NCBI GenBank assembly: GCA_900550795.1
Contig: URTN01000001.1
Location: forward strand, 1-17,648
Direction: 5' to 3'
Origin: an uncultured Mollicutes bacterium
Lineage (GTDB): Bacteria; Bacillota_I; Bacilli_A; RFN20; CAG-826
Length of the DNA stretch: 17,648 nt
The notes under the pieces: model-generated
What the model was told of the DNA's origin: nothing
The model's database searches: none
The model's input: only the letters and a program-made list of their open reading frames with translations
Translations under genes and position numbers: made by a program
Shown here: piece after piece, positions 9,100 to 15,157 of the stretch
Layout: each line of letters opens with the position of its first letter
Position numbering within the stretch: the first letter of the stretch is position 1

Positions 9100-9127
9100 A
9101 ATATATAGTTTACTACGTAGTAGTAAA
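9100..9127 (-). promoter_or_regulatory. Candidate promoter of yaaA-recF-gyrBA unit
   Basis: On the minus strand TTTACT (9127-9122) and TATATT (9105-9100) are 16 bases apart, giving 4/6 and 5/6 matches to -35 and -10. Transcription would start near 9093, leaving a leader of about 12 nt with AAAGG before yaaA. An inverted repeat, TTTACTAC/GTAGTAAA with a 3-base centre (9109-9127), fills the spacer and the -35 and could be an operator. The -35 overlaps the end of the dnaN terminator. Confidence 0.45.
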
Positions 9128-9154
9128 AAATGGTAGAGAAATTTCTACCATTTT
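9125..9154 (-). terminator. Rho-independent terminator after dnaN
   Basis: A perfect 11-bp stem, AAAATGGTAGA (minus 9154-9144) with TCTACCATTTT (9137-9127), and a 6-base loop, with a T run (to 9125) on the minus strand. It sits 25 bases after the dnaN stop. The stem is symmetrical, but only the minus strand has the T run directly after it. Confidence 0.85.
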
Positions 9155-9178
9155 CTAAAGATTTTTTAAGGTTTTTTA

Positions 9179-10300
9179 TTAATAGGTTCTCATTGGGGTA
9201 ATGAGTTCGACAACGGAGTCATCTTTTTGGTTTTTAACAACAAATGGTTTCATTTCGGCTTGGAAGCAAAGCATTACATCTTCACTCTTTAAAGCCTTGA
9301 TTGCATCGACTACGAATAATGAGTTGAAGGAGACTTCTAACTTCTCACCGGTATATTGGAAAGTTTGGATATGTTCATTAGCGGTTCCGTTTTCTTGACT
9401 CTTGACCGAGATTTCAACGGAATCTTCACCCATTGAGAGTTTAACAACAGATTCTCTATCGCTAGCTAAGACAGCGACTCTTCCCATGGCTGCTAGAAGC
9501 TCTTGAGCATTTACTTCGAGGAAATAGTTGAAGGTAGCAGGAATTATCGACCTAGTGACCGGATAATCGCCAGGAACCAAAGAAGAAGAAACAACGGTAT
9601 TATCGAATGTAAACAAAGCCTTCTTGTCAGAAATTGCAACTTCTACAGTTCTAGCAGTTTCAAACATCCTGACAATGTCCAGCAAGGCTCTTGCCGGTAT
9701 ATTGCATTTGAACCTGATTTCAGAATCTAAATCAACACTCTTTCTAGATAATCTAGCAGAGTCAGTAGCAGTGGCTACCAATTTTCCTTCAGCGGCTTCT
9801 AGATTCGAAGCGGTCAAAATAAAACGCTGTTCCTTATTAGAAGCGGCGAATGCGCTTTGTTCGACTAATTCAGTCAAAGAAGAGCAAGGCATTGTAAATA
9901 CGGTGCCTGTAGGCTCTAAATCGATATCCGGGTATTCATCGGCTGAAGAACAATTCAACTTGAATACAGATCTGCCATCGTCGATTTTAGCGGTGGAGTT
10001 ATCAATGAAATCTAATTTGATAGTTTCGCCTTCTAATCTTCTAATGACTTCGATTAGTAAATGAGCATTGATTAAAGCAGATCCTTGAATAGGGTTAGTA
10101 ATGATTTCTTTTTCCCCAATCATGTATGGGACTGTGGATTTTATCGTAATGTTGGAATTAGAACCGATTATTTCCAATCCTTTTTCGTTTAGTTCAAGTC
10201 TTAAACCAGCTAATACAGCATTAGCGTTTTTTGGGGATATGGCTTTGCCTGCACTTAGCAAGGCTTTTAGAAATTGTTCTTTGTTAACATTTAAACGCAT
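9179..10300 (-). CDS. dnaN: DNA polymerase III beta sliding clamp
   Basis: DnaN forms the ring-shaped dimer that tethers the replicative polymerase to DNA and recruits MutS, MutL, DnaE and others through its clamp-binding pocket. The 373-residue product has normal length and the three repeated clamp domains. Recognisable segments include ATDSARLSRK (about 178-187), the SLVPGDYPVTRSIIP stretch in the second domain, and the conserved C-terminus ITPMRTY, part of the partner-binding pocket. An AGAGG element lies 6 bases before the ATG. It follows dnaA after a 154-base gap holding DnaA boxes and is followed by a strong terminator. Confidence 0.97.
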   Translation of the reverse strand: MRLNVNKEQFLKALLSAGKAISPKNANAVLAGLRLELNEKGLEIIGSNSNITIKSTVPYMIGEKEIITNPIQGSALINAHLLIEVIRRLEGETIKLDFIDNSTAKIDDGRSVFKLNCSSADEYPDIDLEPTGTVFTMPCSSLTELVEQSAFAASNKEQRFILTASNLEAAEGKLVATATDSARLSRKSVDLDSEIRFKCNIPARALLDIVRMFETARTVEVAISDKKALFTFDNTVVSSSLVPGDYPVTRSIIPATFNYFLEVNAQELLAAMGRVAVLASDRESVVKLSMGEDSVEISVKSQENGTANEHIQTFQYTGEKLEVSFNSLFVVDAIKALKSEDVMLCFQAEMKPFVVKNQKDDSVVELITPMRTY

Positions 10301-10346
10301 ACGACACCTCTTTATATATAATCTATTTTTATTTATTAAAGAATAT

Positions 10347-10380
10347 TAATAATAATAAGCATTGTGGAAATTGTGGATAA
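10347..10380 (-). other. Candidate origin unwinding element (DnaA boxes plus DnaA-trios)
   Basis: In the dnaA-dnaN gap, read on the minus strand, a perfect DnaA box TTATCCACA (10380-10372) is followed at once by ATTTCCACA (10371-10363, two mismatches), then ATGC, then TTA four times (10358-10347) and AT-only sequence. On the opposite strand those TTA repeats read 3'-AAT-5', fitting the DnaA-trio consensus 3'-[G/A]A[T/A]-5', with the polarity required for DnaA to extend from the double-stranded boxes. In B. subtilis the unwinding element lies in the same gene gap. The role here is inferred from layout. Confidence 0.6.
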
Positions 10381-10401
10381 CTTTGCTTTTCCGTCTTCGT
10401 A

Positions 10402-10430
10402 ATGATACCACAGTCATCCATTTTCTTAAA
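10402..10430 (-). promoter_or_regulatory. Candidate dnaN promoter
   Basis: On the minus strand TTTAAG (10430-10425) and TATCAT (10407-10402) are 17 bases apart, and the -10 is extended (TGGTATCAT). The start would be near 10395, giving a leader of about 95 nt that contains the DnaA-box pair, so DnaA binding could affect dnaN expression. The -35 is weak. Confidence 0.35.
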
Positions 10431-10454
10431 CCTTTTATTTATAAAATAAACATC

Positions 10455-11822
10455 TTAGGAAAGTTTCTTTTTTAACTCGGCAATAGCTATCAACATATCA
10501 GGGTCAGTTTTCAACGAGTTTTCCACTTTTTTTACACCACTCATAACAGTTGCATGATCTTTTCCGCCAAACGTTTCTCCTATTTTTATGAATGGAGTAT
10601 CGAGCAGAAGCCTGTCTAAATACATTGCAATATGTCTAGCCATGGCGATTCTCGATGTTCTTATTTTTCCGGTAAGCTGAGAGGGGGTTAATGAGTAATA
10701 ATCCGCAACTCCGGCGATGATTTTATCTTCCGTCAAGCGCTTGGATGGACTAATCGTAGCATTTAACGTCTTAATAGCAGCCGTTGCTTCGTTCATCGTT
10801 ATCTTGTTCGTGTTCTTCATACTTATTGAGCAGAAGATTAACCTATTCAATGCGCCTTCTAGTTCTCTTACGTTAGAAGAAAATCCTTGGGCAATATATG
10901 TGATAACTTCATCATCGAAGTCATTTACATCAAGTTCGCCAGCTTCAATTTTTGAAAGCAATATTTGTTTGCTTGTTTCTAAATCAGGTTTTTCTATTGA
11001 CAAAACAAGACCTTGTGAAAATCTAGTTTTCAGCCTATCGTCTAAGCCATCTAGTTTGCTTGGGTCTTGATCGGAGGTTATAACAATTTGCTTACCTTTT
11101 GAGACGAGGGTGGAAAAGACAACGAAAAACATTTCCATTGTCTTCTTTTTCCCGATTATAAATTGGATATCGTCAATCAAGAATGCGTCGACATCATTTT
11201 TGAAGAATTGAACCAAAGATTGGTCTTCTTTATACGTTGTGGCAAACTTTATATATTCATCAACAAAATCAGACGCAGAGATATATAAAACCTTGTAATT
11301 TGGATACTTTTCTAATATTCCATTGCCGATTGCATGCAATAAATGGGTTTTACCCAAGCCTGAGTCGCTATGCAAAAGTAGTGGGTTGTAGAGCTGTCCT
11401 GGAGTATTGGCTATCATAACTGTGGCTTGATAAGCTTCTCTATTAGATGGACCTGTTACAAAACTCTCGAAAGTGTATTTTGGATTCAGCTTGCTATCTT
11501 TGAAAAACGCAGGTTCTTCTTTGGTGACTTCTTTCTTGCTTTTAATTTCATCAAAAGTAACGAATTTCAATTCAAAATGTGTACCGGTGATTTCATCTAA
11601 GATTGACGAAACTAACTTACTATATTTTTTATCAATAATCGTCGCCCCTAAATTAGATGAACAAGCAATTTTCATTACATCCTTATCAATTTCTGCAATT
11701 TTGGAATCGGCGAAAAATGACTGAAAAATACGCCCTCCATCCGATTGGGATTCTAAACTTTTATTTATCTTTTCGAGGACCATTGTCCATATATTACTTA
11801 ATTGCGATACCGAGTCTGACAT
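10455..11822 (-). CDS. dnaA: Chromosomal replication initiator DnaA
   Basis: DnaA binds DnaA boxes as an ATP-dependent AAA+ oligomer, opens oriC and loads the helicase. With the start at 11822 it has 455 residues: domain I (1-90), a short linker, the AAA+ domain (about 112-330) with P-loop SDSGLGKT (152-159), Walker B FLIDDIQF (214-221), an arginine-finger segment LDDRLKTRF (260-268) and sensor II VRELEGALNRL (318-328), and the domain IV helix-turn-helix GGKDHATV (419-426). Two residues differ from the usual pattern: Ser152 replaces the first P-loop Gly, and Ala424 replaces the common Thr of DHTT. The frame is open to 11948, but the ATG at 11822 has AGGAG 6 bases upstream, and the extra 42 codons run through a DnaA box and unconserved sequence. 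DnaA boxes around its promoter region suggest autoregulation. Confidence 0.96.
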   Translation of the reverse strand: MSDSVSQLSNIWTMVLEKINKSLESQSDGGRIFQSFFADSKIAEIDKDVMKIACSSNLGATIIDKKYSKLVSSILDEITGTHFELKFVTFDEIKSKKEVTKEEPAFFKDSKLNPKYTFESFVTGPSNREAYQATVMIANTPGQLYNPLLLHSDSGLGKTHLLHAIGNGILEKYPNYKVLYISASDFVDEYIKFATTYKEDQSLVQFFKNDVDAFLIDDIQFIIGKKKTMEMFFVVFSTLVSKGKQIVITSDQDPSKLDGLDDRLKTRFSQGLVLSIEKPDLETSKQILLSKIEAGELDVNDFDDEVITYIAQGFSSNVRELEGALNRLIFCSISMKNTNKITMNEATAAIKTLNATISPSKRLTEDKIIAGVADYYSLTPSQLTGKIRTSRIAMARHIAMYLDRLLLDTPFIKIGETFGGKDHATVMSGVKKVENSLKTDPDMLIAIAELKKKLS

Positions 11823-12079
11823 AATTTGCTCCTGTAAAATTAAATCATTTTTATAATAAAAAGATAGTAAAAAAATTGACCAAATTGATTTTTCCACAAT
11901 AAATACTCTTTTTAACGTTGATTTAAAGCGAGAAGCTACTCTTTCCACATCTTTTTATTGTGGACAAATTGTGGAAAACTAAATAGGTGATTTTTGATTG
12001 TGGAAAACTATATAAACTTTGAAGTTATTAACAATCATTCTTAGTCTGAAAATATCGTGATAGAGCCTATATTTTTTAA

Positions 12080-12111
12080 TTATTCACATTATTCACAATT
12101 TACAATTCACA
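12080..12111 (+). repeat. Tandem TTATTCACA DnaA boxes with two degenerate units
   Basis: TTATTCACA occurs at 12080-12088 and again directly at 12089-12097, head to tail with no spacer. Two degenerate relatives follow, ATTTACA at 12098-12104 and CAATTCACA at 12103-12111. They match TTATNCACA with T at the variable position and form a one-directional array suited to cooperative DnaA binding. Confidence 0.7.
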
Positions 12112-12125
12112 ATGCATGTAGAAAG

Positions 12126-12146
12126 TGTTTCACGCTCTGTTTCACG
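12126..12146 (+). repeat. Direct repeat TGTTTCACG in oriC
   Basis: TGTTTCACG occurs at 12126-12134 and 12138-12146, a 12-base period in the same direction. The 9-mer equals the left half of the ParB-binding consensus TGTTNCACGTGAAACA, but no right half follows either copy. The function is unknown. Confidence 0.7.
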
Positions 12147-12167
12147 ATGTTGATAACATGTTTTTAT

Positions 12168-12176
12168 TGTGGATAA
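12168..12176 (-). promoter_or_regulatory. Perfect DnaA box
   Basis: The minus strand reads TTATCCACA, an exact consensus match, and it is the only exact TTATCCACA in the dnaA-rpmH gap. It is the box nearest rpmH on that side and lies about 80 bases before the rpmH -35. Confidence 0.85.
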
Positions 12177-12254
12177 CTTTTCTTTGCTTTTGTGATTTGC
12201 TGAAATTCACCTTAAAAATTGTCTAGAAAAACTCTTACGCGCGTACACTCGTAG

Positions 12255-12283
12255 TTGTAGTTAAAAGTTTCAATCCGTATAAT
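12255..12283 (+). promoter_or_regulatory. Promoter of rpmH-rnpA-yidC-jag
   Basis: TTGTAG (12255-12260) and a perfect TATAAT (12278-12283) are 17 bases apart. Transcription would begin near 12290, giving a leader of about 27 nt that includes AGGAGG at 12302-12307. A 10-bp palindrome, TACGCGCGTA (12236-12245), lies just upstream. Confidence 0.7.
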
Positions 12284-12316
12284 AACCCTTGCATCCAATT
12301 TAGGAGGATTACGCTA

Positions 12317-12451
12317 ATGAAAAAAACTTACCAACCTTCAAAGAAGAAACATGCCAACAAGGCTGGCTTCCGTGCCAGAATGGCTACTGCTTCCGGACGC
12401 AAGGTTATTGCAAAGCGTCGTGCAAAAGGACGCGTCAGAGTCGCTGACTAA
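12317..12451 (+). CDS. rpmH: 50S ribosomal protein L34
   Basis: A 44-residue, very basic protein of the large ribosomal subunit. It starts [20 protein letters not shown], the family signature being KRTYQPxxxxxxxxxGFRxRM, and continues with [21 protein letters not shown] at 12302-12307 lies 9 bases before the ATG. It is the first gene of the unit diverging from dnaA and is followed after 5 bases by rnpA, the order conserved across most bacteria. The C-terminus (RVRVAD) lacks the common LSA-type ending but the length is normal. Confidence 0.96.
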   Translation: MKKTYQPSKKKHANKAGFRARMATASGRKVIAKRRAKGRVRVAD

Positions 12452-12456
12452 TTCCC

Positions 12457-12798
12457 ATGAAGAAGGCGCTTCGAATTAAAAAACATTCAGAATTTGACTT
12501 GATAATCAAAAATGGAAAGAAACTAAAGTCTAAGAATTTCTCTGTTTATTACCAAGTCGCGCCTATCGATCAGAATTTTACTAGAATCGGCTTGGCTATT
12601 GGGAAAGCTAATGGCCATGCCGTTACTAGGGTCAGGGAAAAAAGGCAAGTTAGGGCAATGCTTGCTTCTAGAAATGACTACTCATTGCCTGTAAATATCA
12701 TCATTACAATTCACCCTTGCTACAGAGAGGATGAATTTCAAAATAATGAAAGGGAGCTCAATTCCCTTCTAGATAATGTTAAGGAAAAAATCAATTGA
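12457..12798 (+). CDS. rnpA: Ribonuclease P protein component
   Basis: RnpA is the protein subunit of RNase P and helps the RNA subunit bind precursor tRNA during 5' maturation. The 113-residue product has the family start (MKKALRIKKHSEFDLIIKNG), the central FSVYYQ strand and GLAIGKANGHAVTRVREKR, which aligns with the usual GLSVSKKxGNAVxRNRxKR. The RNR motif reads R58-V59-R60, so the normally conserved Asn is Val; K62 and R63 are kept. No Shine-Dalgarno precedes the ATG, which lies 5 bases after the rpmH stop, so it may be translated by re-initiation. Its TGA stop overlaps the yidC start. Confidence 0.92.
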   Translation: MKKALRIKKHSEFDLIIKNGKKLKSKNFSVYYQVAPIDQNFTRIGLAIGKANGHAVTRVREKRQVRAMLASRNDYSLPVNIIITIHPCYREDEFQNNERELNSLLDNVKEKIN

Positions 12799-14501
12799 AA
12801 AAGTTATCCCATAAAAAGATATTCATTGGTTTGGCAGCCCTTCTAGGCACGGGGTTGCTAGCTGGTTGTACAGCTAACTTTTGTTCTGAAGAAGACCAAG
12901 CCCAAATGGCTTATCCTTATGAACAAGGTGTTACTGTCTATCTAAGCAAAAATGAATATGACACGCTAAAAAGTGCTGATGAAACAAAGACTTTAATCGA
13001 AGAAGAAGAAAGCCAAGGTATCGCAGGTCCTGCTTTTGTAAACTCTGCCGGTACTGCAATTAACGAAGACATCTATAAATACGTTCCATATAAGCTTAAC
13101 GACAATAAGCAAATAGAATTTACTGCCGCGAAGTCTACTTTCCTTCAAAGCATAATTTCTAGTGCTTATAAAAGCGGATTGGTAATGCCTTCTTTAAAAT
13201 ACTGGGCAAGCATTGATAACTATGTCTTACAAGCTTCTACTTATCTTGCCGAAACAGGAAAAGCTTATACTGTTGGACAAACCGCATCTGAAGAGTTCAT
13301 CAAAGGTATAGAAGTAACTATGCCACGCGGTTCCGAAGATAAGACCAAATTGTTCTTAAATCCTTACACAAAAGCCGATTATAACGGCGAGGGTGGCGAA
13401 GAAATTTGCGAAAAATCCATTTTAAGAAGAAATGGCTATGTTAAGTTCTCTGGCCAAGGTGGTTCGCTTTGGGGCTATTGGACTAGTTGGAATGCTGAAC
13501 TTTATAAGAGCAGCGATCCATCCTTAGGAATGGATAATGTTCCTACTAAAGATTTCACTGATTATTACAAATCCCAAGTAGCAACCAAGGTTAATCAAAA
13601 CCGTTCTTGTATTGCTACCCAAGAAGGTCAATTCGGTCATTATGGAAATTCTTCTGACTGGGAAGTAAATATTTCTAGGAAAGACTGGGGATATGCCTGG
13701 AGCAAAGGCTTCCTTGAAGGGTTGCTTGTCTATCCAGTTTCTTGGTTAGTTGATACTTTCGCTTATGGAATGGATCAAAACTTGACTGGTGTTGGACAGA
13801 TTTGGGCTATTGTATTCGTTACTTTAATAGTCAGGTGTTTACTATTATTGGTATCTTTCCGTTCAACAATGGATTCCCAAAAGATGCAAGCCTTGCAACC
13901 TGAACTTGCTAAACTCCAAGCTAAATATCCAAATTCCAATACAAATCAAGCCGAAAAACAAAGACTCGCAACTGAGCAAATGGCTTTGTATAAACGTCAT
14001 AAGATTAAGCCGTTTAGGCAAATCCTTATTCTTATTGTTCAATTCCCTGTGTTCATCTGTGTTTGGTCTGGCTTACAAGGTTCAGCCGCCTTATCTAGTG
14101 GCGAATTCCTTGGAATGAGGCTATCCGATAATATCTCAAGCATATTATTTAATGTAAAAGGTACTTGGTATCTTAATGAAAATGGCTGGTGGACAGCTTT
14201 AGTCTTATTCATATTGATGGCTGCTACCCAGGTTATGGCCATGATGCTTCCACGTATAATTAGTAAATCTCAAACTAAGAAGATGGCTAAATTATCCGCT
14301 AATCCGGCTCAAACCGATTCTCAAAAGCAAATGAAATGGGTATCTATCTTCATGTTAGTATTTACCATTATCATGGGGTTCATGCTTCCATCCGCTATGG
14401 GAGTCTATTGGTTAATTGGTGGTTTAATTTCCATGATTCAAACCTTGATTACCCAATTGGTAATCTCAAAAAAATCAAAAGAAAAAAGAGGTACGAAATA
14501 A
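12795..14501 (+). CDS. yidC: Membrane protein insertase YidC/Oxa1 with large lipoprotein ectodomain
   Basis: YidC inserts and folds membrane proteins, alone or with SecYEG. The product is 568 residues, about twice the usual Gram-positive length. It starts with TTG (TTGA overlap with the rnpA stop; AAGGA upstream), then has a lipoprotein signal peptide with lipobox LLAGC, so Cys25 should be lipid-modified. Residues 26 to about 305 form an extracytoplasmic region rich in Trp and Tyr that I cannot assign to a family. The Oxa1 core follows: hydrophobic segments at about 308-325, 335-355 (conserved Arg347), 408-427, 465-487 and 515-557, with the PSAMGVYWLIGG motif in the last. The cytoplasmic loop at 357-405 is charged and helical. 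jag follows without a gap. Confidence 0.92.
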   Translation: MKKLSHKKIFIGLAALLGTGLLAGCTANFCSEEDQAQMAYPYEQGVTVYLSKNEYDTLKSADETKTLIEEEESQGIAGPAFVNSAGTAINEDIYKYVPYKLNDNKQIEFTAAKSTFLQSIISSAYKSGLVMPSLKYWASIDNYVLQASTYLAETGKAYTVGQTASEEFIKGIEVTMPRGSEDKTKLFLNPYTKADYNGEGGEEICEKSILRRNGYVKFSGQGGSLWGYWTSWNAELYKSSDPSLGMDNVPTKDFTDYYKSQVATKVNQNRSCIATQEGQFGHYGNSSDWEVNISRKDWGYAWSKGFLEGLLVYPVSWLVDTFAYGMDQNLTGVGQIWAIVFVTLIVRCLLLLVSFRSTMDSQKMQALQPELAKLQAKYPNSNTNQAEKQRLATEQMALYKRHKIKPFRQILILIVQFPVFICVWSGLQGSAALSSGEFLGMRLSDNISSILFNVKGTWYLNENGWWTALVLFILMAATQVMAMMLPRIISKSQTKKMAKLSANPAQTDSQKQMKWVSIFMLVFTIIMGFMLPSAMGVYWLIGGLISMIQTLITQLVISKKSKEKRGTK

Positions 14502-15101
14502 ATGAAAACCTTTACTGCTAAAACAATAGAAGAAGCTGTTGCCGAAGCTTGTGCAGAATTAAACGTCTCTGAAAAAACCATTTCTTATGAAGTTAAGGAA
14601 GAGAAGAAGGGCTTATTCAAAAAAAGCGCAACCATCAATGTTTTTGATAAAGATGATGTTGCTGAATATGCTGTTGAATACATAAAGAAATCACTTTATG
14701 CCTTAGGCGTTCAAGTTTCCGCTGAATCAGTTATCGAAGAAGACATCATCAAGATTACTATCGATTCTGACCACAATCCTATATTAATAGGAAGAAACGG
14801 CAAGACTTTACAAGCCTTGAATGAATTGACTAAATTAGCTGTTTCTAACAAATTCCGTCATCGTCATAGGATCCTTCTTGATGTTGGTGGATATAAAGAG
14901 GATAAATATTCTAGAGTCGAACGCATTGCAAGAAGAGCTGCTAGGGAAGTTATCAAGACCAAAGTTGATGTCCAACTTGATCCAATGACTCCAGATGAAA
15001 GACGCGTTGTTCATGGCTGCCTTTCGAAAATGGAACATATCAAAACCGAATCAACCGGCGAAGGACCATCTAGAGCCGTCTGCATTAAATACGTTGATTA
15101 A
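14502..15101 (+). CDS. jag: RNA-binding protein Jag (KhpB)
   Basis: Jag/KhpB is an RNA-binding protein that works with KhpA and is tied to cell elongation and division in streptococci and lactobacilli. The 199-residue product has three parts: a Jag_N domain (1-50, ending KKGLFKKSATINVFD), a KH domain with the GRNG loop at 97-100, and an R3H domain with R167 and H171 (RxxxH). Its ATG directly abuts the yidC TAA; an AGAGG element lies 10 bases upstream inside yidC. The yidC-jag pair is conserved in Firmicutes. A terminator follows the stop after 5 bases. Confidence 0.95.
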   Translation: MKTFTAKTIEEAVAEACAELNVSEKTISYEVKEEKKGLFKKSATINVFDKDDVAEYAVEYIKKSLYALGVQVSAESVIEEDIIKITIDSDHNPILIGRNGKTLQALNELTKLAVSNKFRHRHRILLDVGGYKEDKYSRVERIARRAAREVIKTKVDVQLDPMTPDERRVVHGCLSKMEHIKTESTGEGPSRAVCIKYVD

Positions 15102-15106
15102 TAATT

Positions 15107-15134
15107 AAAGGCTGATTCGTCAGCCTTTATTCTT
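15107..15134 (+). terminator. Rho-independent terminator after jag (UUCG loop)
   Basis: AAAGGCTGA (15107-15115) pairs perfectly with TCAGCCTTT (15120-15128) around a TTCG tetraloop, an exceptionally stable loop, followed by the T-rich ATTCTT. It ends the rpmH-jag operon 11 bases before the mnmE -10. Confidence 0.88.
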
Positions 15135-15144
15135 ATATATGGAT

Positions 15145-15150
15145 TATAAT
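15145..15150 (+). promoter_or_regulatory. mnmE promoter -10 implying a leaderless mRNA
   Basis: A perfect TATAAT ends 7 bases before the mnmE ATG, so the expected start site (15157-15158) is the G before the ATG or its A. No -35 is recognisable at the right distance; the upstream sequence is the jag terminator. Confidence 0.5.
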
Positions 15151-15157
15151 TTAGAAG

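Larger units (their letters stand above)
11890..12176. other. Replication origin, dnaA-upstream DnaA-box cluster (oriC)
   Basis: The 494-base gap between dnaA and rpmH (11823-12316) holds no gene, but many matches to TTATNCACA. In plus orientation: TTTTCCACA at 11890 (1 mismatch), CTTTCCACA at 11941 (2), TTATTCACA at 12080 and 12089 (0). In minus orientation: TTGTCCACA at 11967-11959 (1), TTTTCCACA at 11978-11970 and 12007-11999 (1 each), TTATCAACA at 12156-12148 (1), TTATCCACA at 12176-12168 (0). The clustering, the divergent gene layout and the neighbouring dnaA make this the origin. It is separated by dnaA from the unwinding-type element at 10347-10380. Confidence 0.88.

Noticed and set aside
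9624..10064. 146-residue open frame on the plus strand inside dnaN
   Set aside because: Antisense shadow of a clear dnaN; no ribosome-binding site or recognisable protein features.
10434..10450. Terminator after dnaA (TTTATTT/AAATAAA hairpin)
   Set aside because: A stem made only of A/T pairs with a 3-base loop and no T run after it; too weak to call.
11839..11883. dnaA promoter on the minus strand
   Set aside because: TATTAT at 11858-11853 is a fair -10, but the only -35-like TTGGTC has a 19-base spacer; not convincing enough to annotate.
11823..11948. Earlier dnaA start giving 42 extra residues
   Set aside because: It runs through origin DNA with a DnaA box, has no ribosome-binding site, and precedes the ATG at 11822 that has AGGAG at 6 bases.
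12126..12146. Full parS site in oriC
   Set aside because: Only left half-sites are present; neither is followed by GTGAAACA, so it is reported as a direct repeat.
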